A stretch of DNA of 64,000 nucleotides from positions 124,001 through 188,000 of the forward strand of contig NZ_PIOB01000003.1 in assembly GCF_002909255.1 (NCBI RefSeq). The letters run 5' to 3'. Shown piece after piece: positions 15,265-24,947 of this stretch (its first letter is position 1; each line of letters starts with the position of its first letter). The notes beneath the pieces are model-generated. The model was not told the origin of the DNA and ran no database searches. It saw nothing but the letters and a program-made list of their open reading frames with translations. The position numbers were made by a program, and so were the translations under genes. The DNA is from Arenibacter hampyeongensis. Its GTDB lineage: Bacteria; Bacteroidota; Bacteroidia; Flavobacteriales; Flavobacteriaceae.

Positions 15265-17415
15265 ATGATTTTACTAAATATTTTTGAAACAACATTACCG
15301 TTAACAAATCCGGTATTAAAATTTCTTGTAATACTGATAATTATATTATTTGCACCTATTCTTCTGAATAAGTTGAAAATCCCACATATCCTGGGGCTTA
15401 TAATAGCAGGGGCTATAGTTGGTCCCAATGGTTTTAATCTACTTTTACGTGATAGTAGTATAATTTTATCTGGTACGGCAGGATTACTTTACATTATGTT
15501 TCTTGCCGGATTGGAAATGGATTTATCAGAATTCAAAAAAAATAGTTCAAAAAGTTTCATATTTGGCATCTATACCTTTTCAATCCCAATGATATTAGGG
15601 ACTTTATCGAGTATTTATATTTTAAATCTCCCAATTCTTTCATCAATTTTGGTTGCCAGTATGTATGCCTCCCATACATTAATTGCTTATCCAATTCTAA
15701 GTAAGTTGGGAGTTGCAAAAAATCGAGCAGTTAATATCACAGTTGGTGGGACTATAATTACCGATACCTTGGCACTTTTGGTATTAGCTGTTATTGTTGG
15801 TATGACAAAAGGTGAGGTAAATACTGCATTTTGGACAAGATTGTCCATTTCAATTTTTGTTTTTGGTTTAACAGTAATGTTTCTTTTTCCCATAATAGGA
15901 CGATGGTTTCTAAAACGATATGAAGATAAAACTTCTCAATACATATTTGTTCTTACTATGGTTTTTCTTGGTGCAACCTTAGCAGAAGCGGCTGGAATTG
16001 AAGCTATTATTGGTGCATTCCTATCCGGTTTGGCACTTAACAGATTAATACCAGCTACCTCACCTTTAATGAACAGAGTAGAATTTGTGGGTAATGCCGT
16101 ATTCATACCTTTTTTTCTTATTGGCGTTGGAATGCTAGTAGATTACCATGCTTTTATTAAGGATTTTGAAACAATTAAGGTGGCAGCAGTGATGACCATA
16201 ATTGCTACTTCTTCAAAATTTTTTGCTGCTTGGCTAACTCAAAAGTCGTTTAAATTTTCCCCTGATGAGCGAAGGCTGATTTTTGGATTAAGTAATGCGC
16301 AAGCTGCGGCAACGCTTGCTGCTGTCCTGGTAGGATACAACATAGTTATAGGAGAAACAGCCTTAGGAGAACCAATTAGATTATTAAGCGAAAGTATTTT
16401 AAATGGAACAGTGATCATGATTCTGATTACATGTACAATAGCAACTTTTGCTGCCCAAAAAGGGGGTAGAAACATTTCATTAAATGAATCTTCCATTATT
16501 GAAAGCATTGATAATGATGACACTGAAAGAATATTAATACCCATTAGCAACCCCGAGACAATTGATGAATTAATTAATTTAAGTACAATCATAAAATCAA
16601 AGGATAATAATAATGGATTATTTGCACTTAATGTTATTACCAATGAAAACCTTGATGCAAATACTGAACTAAAGGCAAAAAAAATGCTTGAAAGAGCTGT
16701 AATAACCGCTTCAGCTACAGATATTTCATTAAATAGATTGTTGAGATATGATTATAATATTGCCAATGGCATTATGGGAGTTATCAAAGAGCAAAGTATA
16801 ACTGATTTAGTCCTAGGTCTACATAATGTTAATAAAGGAATCTCAGAATCATTTCTGGGTAATTTATCAGAAGGTATTTTATCTAAATGCAGCACTACAA
16901 CATTTATTTATAAACCTGTACAGCCTATTTCTACAATCAAAAGACATATTATCGTCGTTCCATCTAATGCCGAAAAAGTAATCGGTTTCCCGTTCTGGCT
17001 TGCAAAGATTTGGAACATTCCTAAAAATACAGGTTCAAAACTAGTGTTTTATGCAAATGGGGCAACTATCGCATTAATAAGGAATTTACAATCCAAACAT
17101 CCAATAGAAGCAGAATTTAAACTCTTTGAAGATTGGAATGATATATTGCTTATTTCACATGACATTAAAATAGATGATAATCTAATAATGGTATTAAGTA
17201 GGGTAGATAAGCCATCCTACCATGAAAATATGGCAAATGTACCCGAATACCTGAACAAACATTTCCGATCCAATAGTTTTATTCTCATATATCCAATTCA
17301 AATTGGTGTTACAGATAATGAGACCATCGACTTGAATAATCCTTCCTTAACAGAATCAATTGAAAAACTTGATTCGTTAGGAAAAAATATTGCAAAATTA
17401 TTTAGACGTAAATAA
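15265..17415 (+). CDS. CPA2-type cation:proton antiporter with C-terminal USP-like domain
   Basis: This 716-residue protein has about twelve membrane helices in residues 10-400, with family segments HILGLIIAGAIVGPNG, FLAGLEMDLSEFKKN and ASMYASHTLIAYPILS, and the aspartate-containing GGTIITDTLALL. Residues 430-716 form a soluble region resembling paired universal-stress-protein domains (ERILIPISNPETIDELINL..., LVLGLHNVNKGISESFLGN). It should exchange Na+ or K+ for H+ across the inner membrane. ATG 15265 precedes a short amphipathic lead. It is the last gene of the AT-rich accessory run. Confidence 0.9.
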   Translation: MILLNIFETTLPLTNPVLKFLVILIIILFAPILLNKLKIPHILGLIIAGAIVGPNGFNLLLRDSSIILSGTAGLLYIMFLAGLEMDLSEFKKNSSKSFIFGIYTFSIPMILGTLSSIYILNLPILSSILVASMYASHTLIAYPILSKLGVAKNRAVNITVGGTIITDTLALLVLAVIVGMTKGEVNTAFWTRLSISIFVFGLTVMFLFPIIGRWFLKRYEDKTSQYIFVLTMVFLGATLAEAAGIEAIIGAFLSGLALNRLIPATSPLMNRVEFVGNAVFIPFFLIGVGMLVDYHAFIKDFETIKVAAVMTIIATSSKFFAAWLTQKSFKFSPDERRLIFGLSNAQAAATLAAVLVGYNIVIGETALGEPIRLLSESILNGTVIMILITCTIATFAAQKGGRNISLNESSIIESIDNDDTERILIPISNPETIDELINLSTIIKSKDNNNGLFALNVITNENLDANTELKAKKMLERAVITASATDISLNRLLRYDYNIANGIMGVIKEQSITDLVLGLHNVNKGISESFLGNLSEGILSKCSTTTFIYKPVQPISTIKRHIIVVPSNAEKVIGFPFWLAKIWNIPKNTGSKLVFYANGATIALIRNLQSKHPIEAEFKLFEDWNDILLISHDIKIDDNLIMVLSRVDKPSYHENMANVPEYLNKHFRSNSFILIYPIQIGVTDNETIDLNNPSLTESIEKLDSLGKNIAKLFRRK

Positions 17416-17916
17416 AGCACGGCGACCAACTGATAACTGACCTAATAATCAGGTCTTTAATCCTTTTTCTCAACTAAAGTCGATAGAACAAATGCATTAT
17501 CGACCTAACATATAGAAATATAGAACGGAATAAAACCAGTTTCTACAATGACCGGAATTGACCCTAGAAATGACCTTACACTTTGCTTTAGGACCTATAA
17601 TATGAATGGCATAGGGCGAAATATCGATGCGCTCGGCTACCCCTGTGGAGGAAGATTTTCAATTAAATCAGAACTCACGTAAAATGGAATTTTCAATTCG
17701 AAACCCAATTGCCCATTATTTAACGGTAACCGAATATTACACATATGAAGGTTGAAATAAAATAGGTAAGTTGTCAACTAAACTCTGGCCCAAGCCCACA
17801 ATTAGATAATAGCAACAGATTTCTTATTTTTATCCAAAATGTGCTCTTTAAGTGGCGACCTTTGCCTGTATAAACACCTAGTTCCCATTAGATGATAATT
17901 ATTAAACAAGTAACCT
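17416..17916. other. Intergenic stretch without recognised features
   Basis: These 501 bases lie between the antiporter and the YdeI-like gene. No open frame above 60 codons with coding character, no hairpin with a T-run and no TAnnTTTG/TTTG pair was seen. It marks the right edge of the AT-rich accessory stretch. Confidence 0.5.
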
Positions 17917-18495
17917 ATGAATCCAGAGCTTGATTTCTTCTTTAATATGGATGGTAAGTGGCAGGGCGCCTATAAGCAATTGAGAGTGCTTATTCTGGAA
18001 TGCGGACTCACGGAAGAACTTAAATGGGGCAAACCCTGTTACACCTTTAAGGGCACAAACATTGTTCTAATACATGGGTTTAAGGAATACTGCGCCCTGC
18101 TATTTCACAAAGGTGCCCTGTTAAAGGACACCAATGGCATCCTTGTGCAACAAACGGAAAATGTACAGGCAGCACGACAGATCAGGTTTACTAAAGCCAA
18201 GGAAATCGCTGGAATGAAAGCAACCCTTAAAGCCTACATCTTTGAGGCCATAGAGGTGGAAAAAGCCGGACTAAAAGTAGATTTTAAAAAGACCAAAGAA
18301 TATAAGGTGCCGGAGGAATTTGAAAAGAAACTGGTTGAAACCCCTGAATTGAAATCTGCCTTTGAATCGCTCACCCCTGGCCGACAAAGGGGGTATCTTC
18401 TTCATTTTTCCCAACCCAAACAATCCAAAACCAGAATATCTAGAATTGAAAAATGTATGGAGCAAATTCTCAACGGCAAGGGGTTAAACGATTGA
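17917..18495 (+). CDS. DUF1801/YdeI-OmpD-associated family protein
   Basis: This 192-residue protein has a DUF1801 domain at residues 10-120 (LTEELKWGKPCYTFKGTNIV, then GFKEYCALLFHKGALLKD). A YdeI-type C-terminal module follows (LTPGRQRGYLLHFSQPKQSK, then RISRIEKCMEQILNGKG). It is a complete member of a common cytoplasmic family linked in some bacteria to peptide-antibiotic tolerance. That role has not been shown here. It ends about 215 bases before a strong terminator shared with the convergent oxidoreductase gene. Confidence 0.88.
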   Translation: MNPELDFFFNMDGKWQGAYKQLRVLILECGLTEELKWGKPCYTFKGTNIVLIHGFKEYCALLFHKGALLKDTNGILVQQTENVQAARQIRFTKAKEIAGMKATLKAYIFEAIEVEKAGLKVDFKKTKEYKVPEEFEKKLVETPELKSAFESLTPGRQRGYLLHFSQPKQSKTRISRIEKCMEQILNGKGLND

Positions 18496-18710
18496 TAAAA
18501 GCAGCTAATCATAAACAGCCCTACCCGATATCGGAGTAAAAGCAAGTAAAGTAAGCCCGCATGCTGCTGTATATTTTTCCTAACTATACCACGACTTTAT
18601 AGAAAAGGGTAAAACAAAAGAAAAAAGGGGCGAAAATGAAATTCAGACCACGTAGACACGGGTTGATATGTTATTTCCTATAAAAAACGGGCCGGGCATT
18701 TATAAATAAA

Positions 18711-18747
18711 CAATGCCCAGAATTTAGCACCCTGGGCATTGTTTTTT
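18711..18747. terminator. Bidirectional intrinsic terminator
   Basis: CAATGCCCAG (18711-18720) pairs perfectly with CTGGGCATTG (18732-18741). A six-T run follows on the + strand, and A/T-rich sequence flanks the other side. It sits between the convergent genes ending at 18495 and 18798 and can serve both. Confidence 0.85.
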
Positions 18748-18797
18748 CGCTTCCACACCATTTTGTTAAAATGGTTATCAATTGGAAGGTGCTCTAA

Positions 18798-20135
18798 TTA
18801 TACATTTTCCGGAACCTCAAATCCCTTACGATAATCCCGCCTCAACATTTTATCGGCTTCCGGATCGTTTACGAAGGATTCAGATTTTGGATTAAAGTCC
18901 AGGACACGACCCGTTCTATAGGCTATGTTGCCCAAATGTGCCAATCCAGAGGAAAGGTGTGCAGTTTCTACCGGCCCGTTCAAGATAGTTTTGTCGCGCT
19001 TCCTCACGGCCTCGATAAAATTGGCAAAATGTCCGTCCGTACCACCGGCACCACGATCCATTCCAGATCCGGACTCTCCTCCATCCTCACCGGATTTGCC
19101 TGGTGTTCTGTCCTGTCCCAAATATGTTTTATACTTGTCATAACCGTCTACGACCAATATTCCCTTATCTCCATAAAAAATATTCCCTACAGTAGCACCT
19201 TCCTCGGTGTTGGTACACCAAGGCCGTACTTCAAACTGTATAATTTTCCTTTCTTCAGGGTAGTTATATACTGAAGTAAGTACTTCTGGCACTTCCTTGC
19301 AATCGTCCCAAAGAAACTTTCCGCCCATGGAAGTAATCTTAGTTGGCAGCCCAACGTCCAAGCCCCACATACATAGATCGGTTTCATGAATACCCTGGTT
19401 GCCCACATCGCCATTTCCGTAATCCCAATGCCAATGCCAATTGTAATGTACCAAATTCCGGGTAAACGGACGCTTTTGAGCTGGCCCAGTCCACAGATCA
19501 TAGTCGATTCCTGCCGGCACTGGAGAAAAACCTTGGTCACCAATATCTCCCCTCCAACGAAAAACAATACCTCTGGCCATATATACTCTACCTATATATC
19601 CATCGCGCATTAAATTAATTGCCTCGTTAACGGCAGGGGAACTCCTCAGCTGAACCCCGTGTTGCACAATACGACCATACTTTTCTGCAGCTTCAACCAT
19701 TTTACGGCCTTCCCAGATATTGTGCGATCCAGGTTTTTCAACATAAGCATCTTTTCCTGCCTGGCAGGCCCAAATTACAGAAAGAGCATGCCAGTGGTTT
19801 GGAGATGCAATACTTACCACATCTATATCCTTATTATCCATAACCCTACGAAGATCTTGCTCCAAGGCAACATCTTTTTTATAGGTTTCCTTAAACGTTT
19901 TTTGACGCTCCCGTAACAGATTCATGTCCGGATCACATAAGGTTGTAACCTGTACATTCTTTTGTGCCATTAGTCCTTGGATATGGCTTTTTCCACGGCC
20001 GTTGACACCCAAAACCGCCGCATTTATACGGTCGTTGGCTCCAAAGACAGAGGATGAGATTATGGTCGGTGCGGCTATTACCGCTGTTCCGGCCACAGCC
20101 GTTCTTTTAATAAAGGATCTTCTCGTTGATTTCAT
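18798..20135 (-). CDS. Tat-exported Gfo/Idh/MocA-family oxidoreductase
   Basis: This 445-residue protein starts with a twin-arginine signal (TRRSFIKRT, then AVAGTAVIAAPTIISSS), so it folds in the cytoplasm, probably with bound NAD(P), and is exported. The Rossmann motif is INAAVLGVNGRGKSHI. SIASPNHWHAL and YVEKPGSHN (with the EKP lysine) are the usual dinucleotide and catalytic motifs. GNQGIHETDLCMWGLDVG continues the family pattern. Exported members in Bacteroidota act on sugars, for example GH109-type glycosidases or 3-keto-sugar formation. Which applies here is unknown. A LacI-type palindrome lies about 230 bases upstream. Confidence 0.88.
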   Translation of the reverse strand: MKSTRRSFIKRTAVAGTAVIAAPTIISSSVFGANDRINAAVLGVNGRGKSHIQGLMAQKNVQVTTLCDPDMNLLRERQKTFKETYKKDVALEQDLRRVMDNKDIDVVSIASPNHWHALSVIWACQAGKDAYVEKPGSHNIWEGRKMVEAAEKYGRIVQHGVQLRSSPAVNEAINLMRDGYIGRVYMARGIVFRWRGDIGDQGFSPVPAGIDYDLWTGPAQKRPFTRNLVHYNWHWHWDYGNGDVGNQGIHETDLCMWGLDVGLPTKITSMGGKFLWDDCKEVPEVLTSVYNYPEERKIIQFEVRPWCTNTEEGATVGNIFYGDKGILVVDGYDKYKTYLGQDRTPGKSGEDGGESGSGMDRGAGGTDGHFANFIEAVRKRDKTILNGPVETAHLSSGLAHLGNIAYRTGRVLDFNPKSESFVNDPEADKMLRRDYRKGFEVPENV

Positions 20136-20362
20136 TTGACTCTATATTTACATTAACTTCAATTACACTATAATTTAATTGACTATAACCTATTATTAAA
20201 TGTTTAAACCATTAAGCAAAAGACACTAAGGTGCACATTTATGAGTAATTTCCCACTTGGTCCTATTCAGGTATTTATCGCCCTATAAAAATCAAGTTAC
20301 TTTGGATTGAAGAACCAAAGCCTTTTACTTTTGCAATGAAAGTTAGCATTATTTTTTTATTC

Positions 20363-20374
20363 GTTAACGTTAAC
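20363..20374. promoter_or_regulatory. Perfect GTTAACGTTAAC palindrome (LacI-type candidate operator)
   Basis: This 12-base perfect palindrome has a central CG, the usual form of LacI/PurR-family operators. It lies in the 395-base divergent spacer between the Gfo/Idh/MocA gene and the DUF1801 gene. No LacI-family gene is present in the window, so the link to a regulator is inference. Confidence 0.35.
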
Positions 20375-20530
20375 AGCTATAGATTTTTGTTAATTTTTAA
20401 TATAAATGATCAGCATTAGGTATTTACGACCGTTTTTTTTGATCCATTGCATAAATTTAATTTATCCGCTACCTTGCCTATTCCAAATCATCTGTTGGTT
20501 TAAACCAACATTAGGTCCAAAATATAGGCT

Positions 20531-20959
20531 ATGTCAAATTTACGGATAAATACGAACCCCGGGGTTACATTGGTTTTTAACAATTACCCCCCTGAGATTC
20601 GATTAAAAATAGGATACCTGCGAACGCTGATCATTGAATCCGCCAAGAAAATAGAAGGTCTAAGCTTGCTGGAAGAAACTTTGAAATGGAACGAGCCAAG
20701 TTATCTAACCAAAACAGGAAGTACCATTAGAATAGATTGGAAAGCAAAAAATCCAGATCAGTATGCCATCTACTTCAAGTGTACCAGTAAGTTGGTACCC
20801 ACTTTTAAAATGGTATTCAACAATACATTTAAGTATGAAGGCAGTAGGGCCATTATTTTTCACTTAGAGGACTCCATCCCAAAAGAGGAATTGCAGGCTT
20901 GCATCACCGCTGCCCTCACCTATCATAAGGTAAAACACTTACCTACATTGGGCATTTAA
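20531..20959 (+). CDS. DUF1801 domain protein
   Basis: This 142-residue cytoplasmic protein is a single DUF1801 domain: YPPEIRLKIGYLRTLIIESA, LEETLKWNEPSYLTKTGSTI, YAIYFKCTSKLV and SRAIIFHLEDSIPKEEL follow the family order. It differs from the degenerate DUF1801 gene at 4317 and from the fusion at 17917, so the window holds three distinct members. The function is unknown. A short stem TTGGAGA/TCTCCAA at 21057-21077 lies downstream but has no T-run. Confidence 0.85.
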   Translation: MSNLRINTNPGVTLVFNNYPPEIRLKIGYLRTLIIESAKKIEGLSLLEETLKWNEPSYLTKTGSTIRIDWKAKNPDQYAIYFKCTSKLVPTFKMVFNNTFKYEGSRAIIFHLEDSIPKEELQACITAALTYHKVKHLPTLGI

Positions 20960-21183
20960 ATCGGATTAGGGGATTTGGTATCCGCTACCTACCAGCTGAA
21001 AATAATTCCACAATTAGTTCACTAACTTCAAAGTTTCATGAAATTGTCTGGCAGTTTTGGAGAAAGACACTCTCCAAATAACAATTATCCATAACCAACA
21101 TATAGCCAAAAACCCTTAATTGAAACGTTAAACCTTTTAAAATTACACCTCTTCCCTATTGGTAATCAGCCCTTAGTATTTTC

Positions 21184-21206
21184 TTATTTAGATTTATTAT
21201 AAATAA
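21184..21206. promoter_or_regulatory. Fur-like iron box, upstream copy
   Basis: TTATTTA (21184-21190) and TAAATAA (21200-21206) are perfect seven-base inverted arms around a nine-base centre. This is the shape of iron-responsive (Fur-type) boxes in Bacteroidota. It abuts the -33 element of the siderophore receptor promoter. Confidence 0.6.
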
Positions 21207-21238
21207 TTTGGTCAGTTCAAATCTTCAAGATATTTTTG
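21207..21238 (+). promoter_or_regulatory. Promoter of the siderophore receptor operon
   Basis: TTTG at 21207-21210 and TATTTTTG at 21231-21238 are separated by 20 bases and match the Bacteroidota -33/-7 pair. Transcription would start near 21244, leaving a leader of about 34 bases. Fur-like boxes touch the promoter on both sides. Confidence 0.6.
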
Positions 21239-21249
21239 CCATCGAACCA

Positions 21250-21272
21250 CTATTTATCATTAGTCTAAATAA
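21250..21272. promoter_or_regulatory. Fur-like iron box, downstream copy
   Basis: TATTTA (21251-21256) and TAAATA (21266-21271), extending to TAAATAA, form inverted arms around a nine-base centre, the same geometry as the box at 21184. It lies just after the predicted transcription start and before the receptor ATG, where a bound repressor would block initiation or early elongation. Confidence 0.55.
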
Positions 21273-21277
21273 AAATT

Positions 21278-23701
21278 ATGAAAAATCAACTAGCCTTGTT
21301 GTTCCTTTTAATCGTAAAATCATTGGCATTTTCACAAAGCGCCACCGTACAAGGGACGATAACCGACAACACCCAAACCCCCTTATTTGGGGTTAATATT
21401 ATTATCCAGAGCTCCGAAAAAGGGACACAAAGCGATGAAAATGGATATTTCGAAATAAAAAACTTAGGTAACGGAGACCAAACCCTATCCTTATCCTATT
21501 TAGGTTTTAAGACCCGGGATATAGCATTTTCTATTATAAACAATAATACCCTAGATCTTAAGAACCTTGTCCTGTACGAAGGAAACGAAATACTGAGCGA
21601 GGTTATCGTTGAGGGAGAACGCATTAATAAATTCTCCAGGAAGAAAACGGCTTATGTGGCCAAACTACCATTAAAAGACATTGAAAACACACAGGTCTAT
21701 AACACCATTACCAATGACCTATTGGAGTCCCAAATAGTAACCAACTTCGACGATGCCTTAAAAAATGCAGTAGGGGTAGAAAACCTATGGACCTCCACAG
21801 GCCGGGGTGGAGACGGAGCTGGATACTACTCAATGCGAGGGTTTTCTGTACAACCACAATTGGTAAACGGCCTGCCAGGTCTAACCAATGGTACTATTAA
21901 CCCCGCCAATATAGAACGTATAGAAGTCTTAAAGGGTCCCTCGGCAACCTTATTTGGCAACGCCGTTAGTTCCTACGGCGGACTAATCAATGTTGTAACC
22001 AAAAAACCATATGTGGGCACAGGAGGTGAACTTTCCTTTACTTCCGGCACATACGGGTTAAATCAGATTACGGGCGATTTTAATACTGCCATTAATAAAA
22101 GTGAAAATCTATATTTTAGACTCAATACCTCCTACTTCACCGAACAGAGTTTTCAGGATGCAGGATTTAGAAAATCCTTTTTTGTAGCTCCTTCACTTTC
22201 CTATAAAGTGAACAACAGACTTTCTTTCTCCTTCTATGGCGAAATTACACAGGCGGAACAAACCAATCCCACATTTTTGTTTTTAAACCGGGGTGCACCA
22301 ACGGAAGCCCAAAATCTGGAGGAATTGGGCTACAACAACAAACTATCCTTTACTAGCAATGACCTTAGCTTGGAGAATCCTACCCAGAATTATAGGATCG
22401 AAATGGACTATAAATTGTCCAACACCTGGCAATCCCAAAGCCTTCTTTCCAAAAGTTCCACATCCACAAAAGGTTATTATTCCTATCTGTATGACTATGG
22501 TATTTTGGGGAACGATACCTTTACCCGGTTTATCAACAAACAAAATGCCAATACACAGACCACCGACATTCAACAAAATTTCATAGGCGACTTTAAAATT
22601 GCTTCCATTAGGAACCGGATGGTCATAGGTATCGACTATTTTAATGCTACTGAAATAAACAACAGTAGCGGCTATGCCTTTTACGGAAATGTAACTCCCG
22701 AAGGTGGTTCCAATGGTGACAACCCCTTTACTGCTGAAATTGAAACAGATTCCTTTCCGTTATCAACTACAGGGGTGGATGCAGTTTTGTCTACACAGGC
22801 GGTCGGAAATATAAAATCCAAATATCACATTTATAGTCTTTATGCGTCGGATGTTATCAATATTACTAAAGACCTATCGGCAATGGTAGGAGTTCGCCTA
22901 GATCATTTTGACAATGAGGGCGATTTGACCAACACGGATGATGATTATGACCAAAGCACCTTATCCCCAAAATTCGGGCTACTTTATCAGCCCATAATGG
23001 AACAATTGTCCTTATTTGCCAATTACCAAAACGGATTCACCAATGTGGCACCCCAATTAGTGGGAAATCCGGGTGATGGACCCCAAACCCTACAAACCTT
23101 CGACCCTGAACAGGCCAATCAGTTGGAATTTGGGGTTAAAACAAACCTATTCAACAACAGATTGAATGCCACGATCAGTTATTACGACATTAAGGTTAAG
23201 GACCGGGTAATTACGGACCCCTCTTCCCCCTTCAACAAGATACAAGGTGGGGAAGTCGAAAGTAAAGGTTTTGAAATGGAAATTAACACCAACCCCCTTA
23301 GAGGTTTAAACATAAGGGCAGGTTTCAGCAACAATGACAGTGAAACCACAAAATCCGATAATAGCGAGATACTCAACAGAAGACCTTTGGAAGCTGGTCC
23401 CAAAACACAGTACAATCTTTGGACGAACTATGAATTTCAACAGGGTAGTCTGGAGGGTTTTGGCATTGGAATGGGGTTTAATGGAGCAAGTGAGCGATTT
23501 GCAATAAATTATGCCTCTACTGGCGAATTTATTTTGCCAAACTATACCATTGCAAATGCCTCTGTGTATTATCAGGCCCATAAATACCGAATTGGTTTTA
23601 AGCTGAACAATGCATTTAACAAAGAGTATTACAAAGGCTGGTCCACTATAAACCCGCAGGCTCCTAGAGTATTGTTGGCCAATTTTACGTACAAGTTTTA
23701 A
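21278..23701 (+). CDS. TonB-dependent siderophore receptor
   Basis: This 807-residue outer-membrane protein starts with a signal peptide (about 1-19). A carboxypeptidase-regulatory-like domain follows at 24-105 (TVQGTITDNTQTPLFGVNII). The plug at about 125-250 has SMRGFSVQPQLVNGLPG and ERIEVLKGPSATLFGNAV, and the rest is a 22-strand barrel ending in a terminal F. The RGF...N/DG and VLKGP motifs match FhuE/FoxA/FecA-type ferric-siderophore receptors. It should import ferric siderophore with TonB energy. Two Fur-like boxes flank its promoter. The PepSY gene follows after 29 bases, and the two probably form an operon. Confidence 0.92.
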   Translation: MKNQLALLFLLIVKSLAFSQSATVQGTITDNTQTPLFGVNIIIQSSEKGTQSDENGYFEIKNLGNGDQTLSLSYLGFKTRDIAFSIINNNTLDLKNLVLYEGNEILSEVIVEGERINKFSRKKTAYVAKLPLKDIENTQVYNTITNDLLESQIVTNFDDALKNAVGVENLWTSTGRGGDGAGYYSMRGFSVQPQLVNGLPGLTNGTINPANIERIEVLKGPSATLFGNAVSSYGGLINVVTKKPYVGTGGELSFTSGTYGLNQITGDFNTAINKSENLYFRLNTSYFTEQSFQDAGFRKSFFVAPSLSYKVNNRLSFSFYGEITQAEQTNPTFLFLNRGAPTEAQNLEELGYNNKLSFTSNDLSLENPTQNYRIEMDYKLSNTWQSQSLLSKSSTSTKGYYSYLYDYGILGNDTFTRFINKQNANTQTTDIQQNFIGDFKIASIRNRMVIGIDYFNATEINNSSGYAFYGNVTPEGGSNGDNPFTAEIETDSFPLSTTGVDAVLSTQAVGNIKSKYHIYSLYASDVINITKDLSAMVGVRLDHFDNEGDLTNTDDDYDQSTLSPKFGLLYQPIMEQLSLFANYQNGFTNVAPQLVGNPGDGPQTLQTFDPEQANQLEFGVKTNLFNNRLNATISYYDIKVKDRVITDPSSPFNKIQGGEVESKGFEMEINTNPLRGLNIRAGFSNNDSETTKSDNSEILNRRPLEAGPKTQYNLWTNYEFQQGSLEGFGIGMGFNGASERFAINYASTGEFILPNYTIANASVYYQAHKYRIGFKLNNAFNKEYYKGWSTINPQAPRVLLANFTYKF

Positions 23702-23730
23702 GTGGATAACCAACATTCAACACCATAGCA

Positions 23731-24870
23731 ATGAAATTTAGAAAAATCATATTTGAAATTCATAAGATACTGGGCTTAACCACAGGCATCGTTGTCTTTA
23801 TCGTAGCAATTACAGGCTGTTGCTGGGCCTTTAGGGATGAGATTGAAAGCATATATGACGATTATAAAAAGGTAAGCCCACAGAATAGTCCAATTCTTAC
23901 CCCGACTGAGGCCAAAATGTATGCTATGAAAGTTTTCCCCAATAACCACATACATGGTACCCTGTTCAAAAAAGCTGATGATGCCATAGAGGTTATATTC
24001 TATGATCCCAAACCAGAATTTTACCAAAGTGTATTTCTAAATCCTTATAATGGCAAGGTTATTCAGGTGGATGATCATTTATCCGGATTTTTTGCCTTTA
24101 TTTTAAAAGGTCATATGCGGCTGTGGTTGCCAAAGGAAATTGGAGAGCAAGTGGTAGGAGCTTCCATACTCATTTTTATGATCATCATCATTTCCGGCGC
24201 AGTATTGTGGGTACCCAAAAAGAGAAAAAATCTTAGACAAAGGTTAAAGTTTAACTGGAAGGATACTACACGCTGGAAACGAAAAAACTTTGACCTACAT
24301 GCTGTCATCGGTTTTTACGTATGTTCCTTAGCTTTGATTCTGGCCTTTACAGGTTCTGTAATGTCTTATAACTGGATGAAATACGTCCTGTACAAATCCT
24401 TGGGAGGAGAAAAGGAAGCAGCTTTTATTATTCCTAAAAATAGTGGCACCCCAAGCCCTAACGACACCGTGTTGCCAATAGACCTGCTTATTCCCAAGCT
24501 TCAGGCAGCATCTCCCAATGCAGAAAGTTTTGAACTTCACTATCCCACAGGCCCGGACAAAAGTATATATGTGGAAGTTTCCAACAGTTCCGGCCTTTAC
24601 TACGATTCCGACTTTCGTTTTTTTGACCAAAACACCCTGGAGGAAATAGAAACGCCAAGTATATATGGCAAATACGAAAATGCCAAGATGGCCGATAAAA
24701 TACTTCGTATGAACTATGACATCCATATTGGGGCCATTGGTGGTATTGTTGGTAAAATAATCGCCTTTTTGGTGAGCCTGCTTACCGCCAGTCTACCGGT
24801 AACGGGAATTTTATTATGGTACGGAAGAACCTATAAAAAGAAAAATAGTTTGGTGAAAATTGAAGTCTAG
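23731..24870 (+). CDS. PepSY-associated inner-membrane protein (putative siderophore iron reductase)
   Basis: This 379-residue protein has an N-terminal helix (IHKILGLTTGIVVFIVAITGCCWAF), a periplasmic PepSY-like segment and further membrane helices at about 145-165, 190-212 and 335-360. The conserved histidines (IHKILG, HMRLWLP, DLHAVIGFY, DIHIGAIGG) suit b-type haem binding. Such proteins are usually encoded beside TonB siderophore receptors. They are thought to reduce ferric siderophore in the periplasm or inner membrane. Its position directly behind the receptor and the shared iron boxes support that role. Confidence 0.88.
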   Translation: MKFRKIIFEIHKILGLTTGIVVFIVAITGCCWAFRDEIESIYDDYKKVSPQNSPILTPTEAKMYAMKVFPNNHIHGTLFKKADDAIEVIFYDPKPEFYQSVFLNPYNGKVIQVDDHLSGFFAFILKGHMRLWLPKEIGEQVVGASILIFMIIIISGAVLWVPKKRKNLRQRLKFNWKDTTRWKRKNFDLHAVIGFYVCSLALILAFTGSVMSYNWMKYVLYKSLGGEKEAAFIIPKNSGTPSPNDTVLPIDLLIPKLQAASPNAESFELHYPTGPDKSIYVEVSNSSGLYYDSDFRFFDQNTLEEIETPSIYGKYENAKMADKILRMNYDIHIGAIGGIVGKIIAFLVSLLTASLPVTGILLWYGRTYKKKNSLVKIEV

Positions 24871-24947
24871 TACAAGGGGGTAAAGTCAAAATAATTCCGT
24901 ACTTTTTAATCAAAGAGAATTATACATACATACCCATTAAATCCTAC

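Noticed and set aside
21057-21077. Terminator behind the DUF1801 gene
   Set aside because: TTGGAGA/TCTCCAA forms a stem, but no T-run follows on either strand.
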